A DNA stretch of 64,000 nucleotides from G963675935 sp963823895 (GTDB lineage Bacteria > Planctomycetota > Planctomycetia > Pirellulales > Thermoguttaceae). The position numbers and the translations under genes are program-made. Numbering within the stretch: position 1 is the stretch's first letter; the number at the start of each line of letters is the position of its first letter. Below, piece after piece: positions 26,801 to 37,400 of this stretch. The stretch is from positions 186,001 through 250,000 of the forward strand of contig CAWGNG010000023.1 of the NCBI GenBank assembly GCA_963823895.1, written 5' to 3'. The notes beneath the pieces are model-generated. The model was given only the letters and a program-made list of their open reading frames with translations. It was not told where the DNA came from and searched no databases.

Positions 26801-29754
26801 TCATCTCTTGACAAGTTCCGCAAAACCGGGCCGGTCTTTCAAAGCTGCAAACGATTTGCTCCAGTCGTGGTCCGCCGGCGGCTTCCAGCCGGCGGCTTTC
26901 GCCCGTCGCAACGTGTCGACCGCGAACTCTGCACACTGCTGCTCGGTTACGTCACCGCGGGAGGAGCGGGCCAGCAACTCCGTTGCCAGCGCGAGCTCCT
27001 CGGCCACGGTGTAGAGGTGCTGTGCATTGTTCGGCCACAATTGCCTTCTGGCCAAGGCGACGTGGACCGCTTCATCCGGCCGTCCCAGCCGCCGCAGAAT
27101 GCGAGCGTAGTTGTAGTAATGGTTGCTGAGGAACACCTGGTAGCGGGACACTTGGGGCGCATGCGCCCTGGCGATCTGCTGATGCTCGACGGCGTGCCGA
27201 AAATTGTCGGCCGCTTCGGCGTTCCGCTGAAGCTCTTCCATTAGCATTCCCAAGTTATTGTAAGTGCCGCCGAGACTGCTCTGCAAGTCGAGATCGTCGG
27301 GATTCTGCCGCACGAGCGATTCCTGCAAATCGAGGGCTTGCCGAAAGGAGCGTTCCGCGGCGGCGGTTTTTCGCAGTCGGCTTTGTGCCAAGCCGAGGTT
27401 GTTCAGGCTCACTGCGAGGTCGAGTCGGTAGGAGTTTTGCGCCGGGGCTTCCCTGACCAGATCCCGTTGGATGTCGACCGCCCGCGCATACGCCGCGGCG
27501 GCTTCGCTGAAATGGCCTTGCCGCGACTGTACCGCGCCGAGATTGTCCCGAGTCACGGCGACGTCGTGGCGATACTTCCGTTCCTCGGGTCGGAGAGCCG
27601 CCGCTTTGGTTTGATAGGCCAATGCCTTCTCACCTAGCTGCGCCGCCCGGCCGGGATCCGCGTCGACGCAGAGCTTGCTGAGATTGTTGAGCGCGGCAGC
27701 CAGGTTCCGCAGGATTTCAGGATCGCGCGGCTGAACTTCCAACACGCGCTCTTGCAAGCGGATCGCCTCGCGGAACAAATCCTCCGCGTTTGCCTGTTCG
27801 CCGGTTTCGCTTTGCAGCAGCCCGAAGTTGCTGTTGGACAAAGCCAGATCGCCCAGGTACTGAGGCGCATCCGCCGAATCCTCCACGAGTTTCTCTTGCA
27901 GGGAAATGGCGTCGCGATAAGCACGGCGGGCAGCGTCAATCTGGCCGGAACGGCCCAGCGCCAGCGCGAAGTTGTTTTGCGAGATCGCCAAGCGCCGCCG
28001 GTAATCCGGGCGCCCGGATATGCCGCAGACAACTCCTCGAAGAGCTTAATCGCATTCTCATGGGCTTCGATCACCTCGTCGTTCGTGCCGATTTCGGCAT
28101 CGATCGCGCCGAGTTTGTTATAAGTGAGGGCAAGATCGGCGCGAAGCTCGGGGTTCTGCTTGGCATGGGGGTTCTGTTTGGCTTGCTCGATGAGGCTGGC
28201 ATAATACCGCCGCGTCTCCCGCAGCAGTTCCGCACGCACTGACGCCGCGCCGGGCACTTCCGAAAGCTGCTGGGCAACCTGTGTTCCCAGGCGTTCCACC
28301 GCTTTTTGGGCTTGGTGGAAGTTGTTCTCGGCCAGCGTGTAGTTTTGGTCGCTCTTGGCCTTTTCGCGGGCGATCAGCAGAGTGCTCGCCGCCATTCCCA
28401 GCGTGGCCAACAGGCAGACGGCAACGGCCACGGCCATGGCGTGCCGATGGCGGCGCGTCCATTTCCGCAGCCGCTCGGCAATCGTCGGCGGTTTGGCCAA
28501 GGTCGGTTTGCCTTCCAGGACGCGGCGCAAATCATCGGCGAGCTCCTGGGCCGTCGTGTAGCGTTCCTCGCGTTGTTTCGCCATCGCCTTCGAGACCACC
28601 GTCTCCAAGTCCGCCGGCGTCTTGGGCTGCAACTGCCGCAGCGGCCGGGGCTCGTGTTGCTCGATCTGCCGGAGCAACGCCGGTCCGTCCTCGCCGGAAA
28701 ATGCGGGCTGCAAGGCGAGCAATTCGTACAAAGTGACTCCGAGCGAATAGACGTCGGTGCGCTGGTCCACCAGAGCCGACTTCCCCATCGCCTGCTCGGG
28801 GCTCATGTAGCGCAAGGTCCCGATAACGTCGCCCGTCTTCGTCACCGCTGAATCGCTGCGGCAGCGGGCCAGCCCAAAGTCGGTGACCCACAACTTCCCG
28901 CTGCCGTCGAGCAACAAGTTCGACGGCTTCACGTCGCGGTGTACGACACCGTGCTCATGCGCTGCATGGAGCGCCTCGGCCGCTTGAATCCCCAAGTGCA
29001 TTACCGTGCGACAGTACTCGTGCTGGTTGACGGACTTGGAAGTCAGGAGCGAGCCGGGAGTCGAAGGGCAGTAGTCGATGGTGCTCACGTCCGCCGCGTT
29101 CGAGGGCAGGCTTGCACTTCCTTCGTGCTTCGTGGCGGCACCGGAACGCGCCGCGCCGCGCAATTCCGCCAATGCCCGGTCGAGCGGTTGACCGTCGATG
29201 AACTGCATTGCATAGTAATGGACGCCGCGGTCGATGCCGACGGCGAATACCGAGACGATGTTGGGGTGGTCCAATTGTGCCGCGGCTTGGGCTTCGTGCT
29301 TGAAGCGGGCGATCTGCCGCGAGTCCAGGACGGCGGCGAACGGCAGCACTTTTAAGGCGACGCGGCGGCCAAGCGAAATTTGTTGCGCCTCGTAGACCAC
29401 GCCCATGCCGCCGCGGCCGATTTCGCGGCCGATGCGAAAGTCGCCCAGCCGCTTTTCTTCATCAGCCGGCGCCGCAACTTCTTCCGCAGGGCAATCGGAG
29501 CGGGCAAAACCGACGGCCGCGTCGTGCAACTCATCGAGACGATCCAGATAGGATTTCAGCGGCTCGGCCAAGGCGGGATGCGCAGCCAGCAACTCTTCTC
29601 TTCCCAGCGGAACGCCGTTTTCGAGCGCGGAGAAATACCGATCGAGAATGTCGGTGAGGCAGTCTTTCTGCTCGCGCGTCAGCCCTTGGATGATCGAGGG
29701 CTCGGCGCTGAGACCGAAGGCGTCGGAACTGTGGGTTCTAGTCGATCGGTTCAT
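26801..29754 (-). pseudogene. Ser/Thr protein kinase with TPR repeats, frameshifted
   Basis: The N-terminal kinase domain (about residues 105-390) is complete: GREIGRGGMGVVYEA (P-loop), VALKVLP (catalytic Lys135), VVHRDVKPSNLLLDG, VTDFGLARC and MSPEQAMGK. It is followed by a membrane helix (AMAVAVAVCLLATLGMAAST) and, outside, TPR-like repeats. At about 28010, in GGCGCCCGGATTACCGG, the frame shifts; the TPR array (DYRRRLAISQNNFALALGRS onward) continues in another frame to 26801. Restored length is about 980 residues. The start overlaps the end of the ECF gene by 17 bases, so they are translationally coupled, as in known planctomycete ECF-kinase pairs. Confidence 0.85.
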
Positions 29755-30385
29755 AGACCTGCTTGAGTTTGTCGATGGCCCGCAACCACAACATTCGCAC
29801 GTTGCCGGGCTTGCGGTTCATGCGATCGGCCACTTCCTCGAAGGACAGTCCCTGCAAATTGCGCAGCACGATGACGTCGCGATAATGCGGCCGCAGCTTG
29901 GCGAGTTGGTCGGCAAAGGCGACGGCCCGCTCGTGTTGCAGCATCGGAGCGCTGGGCGACGGCCCCCGGTCGGCCAAGACGTGCGCGAAACCGGCGGCGG
30001 AGCGGTCCAGCGCCGCGTTCGCCCGTTCGACGGAGATCTCGCGGCGGACGTCGCGCATTTTCGCCTTCACGTGTGCGTCGACGGCGTGATGCAGGCAATT
30101 GATGAGGATTTGACGAAGCCAAACCAGAAATTCACGTTCCGTCGAGCCGCGGAACTTGGCGAAGTCGCAGTGCGCGGCCAGCATGGCCTCCTGCACAAGG
30201 TCGGAAGGGTTCATCCGCTGTCGCAGCTTACGGTCCAGTTGCGTCGCCGCCAGGATCGTAAGGTAGTTCCGATAGAGTTGCAGCAGTTGGCCGAGGGAAT
30301 CCTTCTCGCCATCCTTTGCCCTGTTCAACAGTCCGCGGACCGACGACAAGCCGGTCGCCTCTTCCACTCCTGACAGGGAGGTCAT
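29738..30385 (-). CDS. ECF sigma factor coupled to the Ser/Thr kinase
   Basis: A 215-residue ECF sigma factor. Region 2 is seen in RMNPSDLVQEAMLAAHCDFA and EREFLVWLRQILINCLHHAV, and region 4 in LAKLRPHYRDVIVLRNLQGL followed by SFEEVADRMNRKPGNVRMLW. The start at ATG 30385 fits the family; an earlier ATG at 30400 is possible. It overlaps the kinase start by 17 bases, so both are made together. In planctomycetes such sigma factors are thought to be controlled by the partner kinase instead of an anti-sigma factor. Confidence 0.88.
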   Translation of the reverse strand: MTSLSGVEEATGLSSVRGLLNRAKDGEKDSLGQLLQLYRNYLTILAATQLDRKLRQRMNPSDLVQEAMLAAHCDFAKFRGSTEREFLVWLRQILINCLHHAVDAHVKAKMRDVRREISVERANAALDRSAAGFAHVLADRGPSPSAPMLQHERAVAFADQLAKLRPHYRDVIVLRNLQGLSFEEVADRMNRKPGNVRMLWLRAIDKLKQVYEPID

Positions 30386-31219
30386 GTTCTTGTTCCTCAC
30401 AATCGAGCGGCGATTCCCGCTCGCCCAGCGGCCTCACCCCTACCCTAAATATAAGCGGAGTAGCCGGACGCGTCCAATGGACACCCCGGTCTTTCCTGTC
30501 CCCCTCTTTGGCGATTCAGCGAACTGCCGTTGGTGGAGAGTTGTCTGACTTTTCCGGCCTCGGCAGTGATAGATATTGATAAAATGTCGAGTATCGTGGA
30601 AAAATTGCGTCCGTTCTCTCCGTTGCTTGCCTACTCTCTATAGCTTAAGGACGAATCGCGGGCAGAAATGTCACATTCATCGCCGGCGATCGCCCAAGAA
30701 AAGTTCCGTGTGACATCCAGGGCTCGTTTTCGTCCCAAGATGCTAGGGGCATGGGTGCCCGGAACGGAGTTTGAACCATGTTGGCGACACAATGTGACAC
30801 TTATGACGGCAATCTCCGCGATCTCTCCCTCCAGATGCTGCGCCCGCTTGGTGGCAGCATAGGGGTGAACTACTACCGCCGCGATTCCCTCGCCAGCGGT
30901 ATTCAGGAGATACAGACTGTGTTCGTCAGTTGCCCCTTAAGGAGTTGGGCTGCCGTATTTGGCGAACCGCAGCAGGTCCACTTGCACTTCGACCTCCCCA
31001 CCGCCCAGTGGGAGTGTAGTTGGGAGCAGCACTTGCCGAACGGGCTGGTCCGCTGCGTTGGCTACATTTTCGAAAGATCCCCGGCGTCAACTGGATCATC
31101 GTGAAGCAGTTCAACATCTCTCGGCCCGCTTTTGCTGGGGTGGCGCGTGGCGGGTGCAGGCGCGCGTCAGTTCCGCATTCCCGTCTCTCGCCGCATTCCC
31201 GTTCCTTGGAAGGACAATC
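30386..31219. other. Intergenic region between divergent genes, with three TGTGACA motifs
   Basis: About 830 bases without a convincing gene. It must hold the promoters of the ECF-kinase unit (left) and the sedolisin gene (right). TGTGACA occurs at 30793-30799 and in TGTGACAT at 30709-30716, and its inverse ATGTCACA at 30668-30675. Three copies within 130 bases suggest a regulator site, but none is proven. Frames of up to 108 codons lack family signatures. Confidence 0.45.
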
Positions 31220-32980
31220 ATGATACCTCCTATTCGATGGCTACGCCGTTCGTGCCGCACGTCATCCTTGCGGAAACTCTCGGCGGCCAAGACTCGCCGC
31301 GCCGTGCGGCTAGGTTACCGCGTTTGCTCGCTGGAGCCACTGGAATCGCGGGCGCTCTTGTCGGCGGCAAGTCTCTCCGACCTCGCGCACGTCATCGCCA
31401 CGCCGGCGGTTTCCACTAGCGGCTATACGGCGGCGCAGGTCACGTCGGCCTACCTGGCGAACAACCTGAGCCTGATCACAACGCTCAAAGGCACGATTAC
31501 TGGAAACGGGGCCGGCCAGACGATTGCCATCGTCGATGCGTACAACGATCCCAACATCGCCAGCGACCTGGCGACCTTCGACGCGAAGTTCGGGCTGTCC
31601 GCCGCGAACTTGAGCGTCGTCAGCGAAACCGGCAGCACCAGACTGCCGACAACCGACGCCGGATGGTCCCTGGAAATCTCGCTCGACGTGGAATGGGCGC
31701 ACGCGATTGCCCCCGGAGCGAGCATCCTGCTGGTCGAGGCCAATTCGGCCAGTTTCAGCGACCTGTTGACGGCCGTGAAGTACGCCGCGAACTATTCCGG
31801 CGTTTCGGTGGTCTCGATGAGTTGGGGAACCGACGAATTCAACGGCGAGACGTCTTACGATAGTTACTTCACGAGTCCGGCGGGACACAACGGCGTCACG
31901 TTTGTCGCCTCGTCGGGCGATAGTGGTGTCACCTCCTGGCCGTCGGTCGCATCGAACGTGCTGGCGGTCGGAGGCACAACGCTCACGCTGAGCTCGTCCG
32001 GCGGCTACGCCGGCGAGACAGCGTGGAGCGATAGCGGCGGCGGGGTGAGCAAGTATGAGGCCCTGCCGAGCTATCAAAAGATGATCGGCGTCTCGGCCTC
32101 CGGCCGCGTCACTCCCGACGTGGCCTACGACGCCAACCCGAGCAGCGGTTTCCTCGTCTACGATTCGGTGCCCGGCAACGGCTCGACCGGCTGGATCGAC
32201 GTCGGCGGCACCAGCGCCGGCGCACCGCAATGGGCCGGCATCCTCGCCATCGCCAACCAGGGGCGCGTGGCCAACGGGCTGGGCACGCTCACCCAGGCCA
32301 ACGCGATGCTCTACACGCTCTACGCGACGAAATCCGCCGCCGATTTCCACGATATTACCAGCGGCAGCAACGGCCACTACAGTGCGGCGAAGGGCTTCGA
32401 TGCAGTGACGGGCCTCGGCAGCCCGATCGTCAACTCGCTCGTCAGCGACTTGGCAACAGCAACCGCCACCAGCACCACAACGTCGACCACGCCAATCACG
32501 ATCGGTCCGGTCGGCAGTAGTCGCGGTGGTGGGGGCGGTGGCGGCCGGGGCGGATGGGGTGGATGGAGCGGCTGGAGCAGCGGATGGTATAGCGGCTTCG
32601 GCATGGCGGCCATCGCCTCAAGCAGTCTCTCCCTGGAAGCCTATGCCGACGCCGGCGCCGGCGCGTCCAGTCCCTTGTCGGACCCGGCTGCCGGTATCGG
32701 CCTAACGATGGCCGACTCGGGCAGCACGCCGAACGCAGTTTCTGCGGCAAAGTCTCTGTCTTCCGAAACTGCGGCACTGCAATCGTCGACGTTGCCGGGG
32801 CGTTTCGGCCCCGAGTCGCGCCAGGGCGATGCTACCGGCAGCGAGGAATATCTGCCCTCGGCCGAGAACACCTCGCAGCCATTCGTCGACGTACCTTCGT
32901 CGCAGGTGCAGCCGGCGTTGGGCGTTTCGTCGGCACTGCACAACCGAGCGGTCGATCAGATATTCGGCGATTACGTCTGA
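31220..32980 (+). CDS. Exported sedolisin-type (S53) serine-carboxyl protease
   Basis: A 586-residue protein starting at ATG 31220 with GGAAGGAC upstream. It has the planctomycete signature VCSLEPLESRALLSAASLS at residues 35-53. The S53 domain covers about 60-415: AIVDAYNDPNIASDL, the Glu/Asp pair in WSLEISLDVEWAHAIAP, the oxyanion Asp region VTFVASSGDSGVTSWPS, and the catalytic Ser in VGGTSAGAPQWAGILA. The C-terminal Ca site may be GFDAVTGLGSP. The usual 150-200-residue propeptide is absent or very short. A Gly/Trp-rich stretch (GGWGGWSGWSSGW) and a Ser/Ala-rich tail follow. Likely secreted and acid-active, by family. Confidence 0.85.
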   Translation: MIPPIRWLRRSCRTSSLRKLSAAKTRRAVRLGYRVCSLEPLESRALLSAASLSDLAHVIATPAVSTSGYTAAQVTSAYLANNLSLITTLKGTITGNGAGQTIAIVDAYNDPNIASDLATFDAKFGLSAANLSVVSETGSTRLPTTDAGWSLEISLDVEWAHAIAPGASILLVEANSASFSDLLTAVKYAANYSGVSVVSMSWGTDEFNGETSYDSYFTSPAGHNGVTFVASSGDSGVTSWPSVASNVLAVGGTTLTLSSSGGYAGETAWSDSGGGVSKYEALPSYQKMIGVSASGRVTPDVAYDANPSSGFLVYDSVPGNGSTGWIDVGGTSAGAPQWAGILAIANQGRVANGLGTLTQANAMLYTLYATKSAADFHDITSGSNGHYSAAKGFDAVTGLGSPIVNSLVSDLATATATSTTTSTTPITIGPVGSSRGGGGGGGRGGWGGWSGWSSGWYSGFGMAAIASSSLSLEAYADAGAGASSPLSDPAAGIGLTMADSGSTPNAVSAAKSLSSETAALQSSTLPGRFGPESRQGDATGSEEYLPSAENTSQPFVDVPSSQVQPALGVSSALHNRAVDQIFGDYV

Positions 32981-33062
32981 CAACGAGCCGCGGTTTTCAT
33001 CCCAACAATACACTGCAACGTTGTACTCTACGGGAATCTAAGGACACTTTTCAACGAGGCTT

Positions 33063-34409
33063 ATGACCATGTTCTCTGATCTGTTCTCACAAAAGGGGCG
33101 AACGAGCCCTTCCGGCGGCCTGCGGCGGTCACGCTGCCTATCGGTTGAGCCGCTCGAAGAGCGCCGTCTGCTCAGCGCGGCTGCACTGCACGCCGCAACG
33201 GCGTCCAGCAAGGCGGTATCGCTGGCGCCCTTCGTCCTTGCCGGTCACCATGCCGGTGCTACGGTGACAACGAAAGCAGCGACGTTGTCCACCCAGGCAT
33301 CGACAACAACTGCGGCCGCCACCACGACAACGGTCGCGGTTTCGCCGAGCACATCGACGTATGGCGAGCAGGTCGCCCTGACGGCTACGGTGACGACCTC
33401 CGGCACGGGGACGCTGAGCGGTAAAGTGCAGTTCTATGACAGTGGCGTCGCCATCGGCACGGCACGGCTCAACAGCAGCGGTCAGGCAGTCCTGAATCTC
33501 AATGGCCTGTCCGTCGGCGACCACTCGATCACCGCGACGTACCTGGGCAACACGAACTTCAGTACGAGCAGCTCCGCCACAGCGGCAACCCTGACCGTCG
33601 GCGCCGCGAGCACCTATACCGTGGTAACGACGTCGGGTAATCCGGTGGCGCCCGGTGACACGCTGACCTTGATAGCCCGCGTCTTGGGCGTGCCCACGGC
33701 CAACGGCAATCAAGGCGGCGGTCCCGGGGGCGGCTGGGGCTTGTGTGGCGACTTCGGCTCACGAGCTTCGTTGCCCACCGGCACGGTGGACTTCACGGCC
33801 ACGGATTCCAGTGGCACGGTCACTGACCTCGGTTCGGCGGAGGTGACCAACGGCGTCGCCAAACTGAGCACGTCGTCGCTGGCCGCCGGCGACTACACGA
33901 TTACGGCGACGTTTACATCGGGAGACGGCAACTACACGACGAGCACTTCCCAGGCGGTGACGCAATCGGTGAGTTCGACGCTGTCGGCAACCGCAATCCA
34001 CGTCAGCATGTCGCCACGCCACGGCCTCGCCGTCGGCGATGCCGTCACCTACACAGTCACAGTGAAGGCAAAGGGCTCCAGCAGCACGACGACGCCCACC
34101 GGGACCGTCACTTTCGTAGACGCCGTGACCGGCGTCGCACTGACGGGAAGCCCCGTTACTTTGACCGACGGAAAAGCCACCTTGTCGACAACTTATACCA
34201 CCGACCCGATCATCGTAACCTACACGCCGGACAGCACGACGGGCAGCGGCAGCGACACTTACGCCAGCAGCCAGGCGATCTTGCCGCTCTTCGGGGGACG
34301 AGGACATGGGGGCTGGGGTTTTGGAGAAGGCCGCTTTGGCGGCAATCCGCATGATGCGGCCTTGCTGAGCTTCATCAATAGTTTCCATGGTTCTTCGACT
34401 GTTCGGTGA
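33063..34409 (+). CDS. Exported protein with Ig-like repeats and EPLEERR signature
   Basis: A 448-residue protein. SVEPLEERRLLSAAALH (residues 27-43) is the planctomycete signature. It is followed by three Ig-like repeats of the bacterial Big_3/Ig-like type: SPSTSTYGEQVALTATVTT ... VGDHSITATYLGNTNF, then VAPGDTLTLIARVLG ... AGDYTITATFTSGDGNY, then VGDAVTYTVTVKA ... ITVTYTP-like. Gly-rich inserts (GGGPGGGWGLCGDFG and GGRGHGGWGFGEGRFGG) resemble the tail of the neighbouring sedolisin. It probably acts on the cell surface in adhesion or as a structural protein. It follows the protease by 82 bases and may be co-expressed. Confidence 0.75.
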   Translation: MTMFSDLFSQKGRTSPSGGLRRSRCLSVEPLEERRLLSAAALHAATASSKAVSLAPFVLAGHHAGATVTTKAATLSTQASTTTAAATTTTVAVSPSTSTYGEQVALTATVTTSGTGTLSGKVQFYDSGVAIGTARLNSSGQAVLNLNGLSVGDHSITATYLGNTNFSTSSSATAATLTVGAASTYTVVTTSGNPVAPGDTLTLIARVLGVPTANGNQGGGPGGGWGLCGDFGSRASLPTGTVDFTATDSSGTVTDLGSAEVTNGVAKLSTSSLAAGDYTITATFTSGDGNYTTSTSQAVTQSVSSTLSATAIHVSMSPRHGLAVGDAVTYTVTVKAKGSSSTTTPTGTVTFVDAVTGVALTGSPVTLTDGKATLSTTYTTDPIIVTYTPDSTTGSGSDTYASSQAILPLFGGRGHGGWGFGEGRFGGNPHDAALLSFINSFHGSSTVR

Positions 34410-34451
34410 AGGTTCGAAGCGTGTTGGCGGAGAGTTGCCCTTTCCCCGGGG

Positions 34452-37400
34452 CTATGCATAAGTCGCCAGGATGTTAAGGGATGTGGCCGATTGCAGGGCA
34501 CCGTCGGAGGCTTTGAGGTTCACCGTGAGTTGGTATCCTGCCAGGCCGGCTCCGTAAAGGTCCAAGTTTGTGAACGTGGCCACGCCACCCTTGGCGGGCA
34601 CAGCCACCGTGCCCGACAAACCGAACGGATAAAGGGCGCCAGGAGGATCGATCAGTGTCAGGCTGACAACGGAAGTGTCTGTCGTCGCGAGGTTGCCGTA
34701 CTGGTCTTCGACATCGACTTGAACCGTCCCGAGTGTTGCGCCCGTTGAGGCGGTCGACGGTGCCTGAGCGAAGACGAGCTTGCTCGCTTGGCCGGCCTGG
34801 ATCGTGATCGGCGACGACGTGGCTGGGAACAGAACGCCATCGCTGGCGATAAGCGTATAGGCGGTGGCCCTGCCGAAGATTACGCTGCATGTAGCGACGC
34901 CATTGACGGCCTGAACGGTTGCGGTCGTACTGCCGTTGGCAAACGTTCCACTGGTCAAGGTGAGGGTCACCGGCGAATTGTCCGTGCTGACGACCGCGCC
35001 GAACTTGTCTTCCACCAACACGGTCACGGTAATCGGTTGTCCCGCGTTCCCCGTGCTCGGAAGCGGCTGGAAGGCAAGCTTGTTGGCAGCGCTGATGCTG
35101 AGGGAAGGGGGAGAATTGCATATAAGCGAGCCGTCGCTGGCGCTCAAGGTGCAGGTGCCAGGCGTGGCGAAGACCAGATTGCTGAAGGTGGCGACGCCTT
35201 TGACGGCGGCCATGCTCGTGGTGCTCGATGGATCGAGCGCGGCTGCACCACTAGCCGCCACGCTGACGATGGAACTGTCGCTAGTGACCATGTTGCCAAA
35301 AGCGTCCTCCACGGCAACTTTGACCGGCGGGGTGAGGGAGTGGCCGACATTTCCTGAGGAGGGAACCACCTTCAAGAAGACCAACTGGGCGGCCTGCGCC
35401 GGAGTGATTTGCAGGCTGCCGGACTTGCCCTTCAGCGAGCCGTCGCTGGCGCTCAAGGTGTAGCTGCCGGCCGTGTCCAAGATCAATTGGTCGAACGTGG
35501 CGACGCCGTTGATCGCGGCGGCCTGCGTCTTGCTGCCGGCGGCGAACCCGCCAGGACCGGAACTCACGCTTACGATGATCGTAGAGGAGTCTCCGCCAAC
35601 GGTGTTGCCATATCGGTCTTCGACCGCGACGGTAACCGTCGGACCCAGGGCTTTCCCCGCGGTGTTCGTGGATGGGATAGCCACAAACGCGAGCTTGCTG
35701 GCGGCGGCAGCGGTGATCGTGACGTTCACGGGAGGTGCGCCCGTCAGGGAGCCGTCGCTGGAGCTTAGGGTGTAGCTGCCGGCCGTGTCCAAAACCAGAT
35801 TGGCGAACGTCGCGATACCCTTGGCAGCCCGAATCTTCGCCGTGCTGCTACCGCCTGCGAACGTGCCGCTGTTGAGGGTCAGCGTGACCGTCGAACTATC
35901 GCCGGTGACCACATTGCCGAACTTGTCCTCGACCGCAATGGTGACCGCTGGACTCAGGGCCACCCCGGCCGTCCCGTTTGTCGGTGCCTGCTCGAGAATC
36001 AGTTGGGCCGACGCCGCAGCCCCGACGGCGATCTTAGCGGAAGTTGCGGCCGTCAGGGAGCCGTCGCTGGCGCTCAAGGTGTAGCTGCCAGCGGCGTTCA
36101 AGACCAGGTGGTCGAACGTCGCGACACCCTTGACGGCCTGGGCCGTCGCCGTCTGGCTGCCGCTTGCAAACTTGCCGCTGTTGAGAGTCAGTGTGACCAT
36201 CGAGCTATCGCCGCTGACCACATTGCCGAACTTATCCTGGACCGCGACGAGGACCGGCGGATTCAGAGCCGCCCCGGCCGTGCCTTTCGTTGGCGCCTGC
36301 TGGAAAGCCAGTTGGGCCGCGACGGCAGGGTTGATGGTGACGGCTGAGGATGTGGCCTTTGCAAGGGAACCGTCGCCGGCGATCAGGGTGTACGTTCCAA
36401 CCTTGGTGAGATTCAAGTCGCTGAATGTGGCTAACCCGCTTACGGCCGACACGCGCGTGGTCCCCTTCAAGCCGCTGGAGTTGCTTGCCAAACTGATCGT
36501 CGAGCTGTTAACGGTGACGACATTTCCGAATTGGTCTTCGACCGCCACGGTCGCGCTGAACGGCTGCCCGGCCGTGCAGGTGAGGGGCGGCTGCTGCTGG
36601 AAGACCAGCTCGCTCGCGGCAGCAGGGTTGACGGTGATGTGAGCTATGGCCTCTGTCAGGGAGCCATCGCTGGCGATCAGGGGGTACGTGCCAGCCTTCG
36701 TGAGAGTCAAGTTGCTGAATGTGGCAACACCTTTCACGGCGTGGACGGTCGTGTTGCTACCGTCCACAAAGTTGCCGGTGTCGAGGGTCAATCCGATCGT
36801 CGAGCTGTCGCCGGTGACGACATTTCCGAACTGGTCTTCGACCATCACCGTCGTGCCGAGCTTCTGACCGGCCGTGAGCGTGAGGGGTGGCTGTGGCTGG
36901 AAGACGAGCTTGCTCGCGACGGCAGGGTTGACGGTGATAGCTGAGGATGTGGCCTTTGTAAGCGCGCCGTCGCTGGCGATCAGGGTGTAGGTTCGGGCCG
37001 CGTCTAACACCAGACCGCTGAATGTGGCAACACCGTTCACGGCCTGGACGGTCGCCGCGTTGCCGCCGCCTGCAAAGTTGCCGCTCTTGAGGGTCAGCGT
37101 GACCGTCGAGCTATCGCCGGTGACCACATTGCCGAACTTGTCCTGAACTGCGACAACGGCCGACGGAGTTAGAGCCACCCCGGCCGTCGCTGTCGTCGGC
37201 GCCTGCTGGAAGACCAGTTTGGCGGCCGCCGCAGCACCGATCGTGATGTTCGCGAAAGTTGCGCCGGTCAGAGAGCCGTCGCTGGCGCTCAAGGTGTAGC
37301 TGCCAACCGTGTCCAGAACCAGGTTGTCAAACGTCGCGATGCCCTTGACAGCCTTGGCCGTTACCGTCCGGCTGCCGCTTGCAAACTTGCCGCTGTTGAG

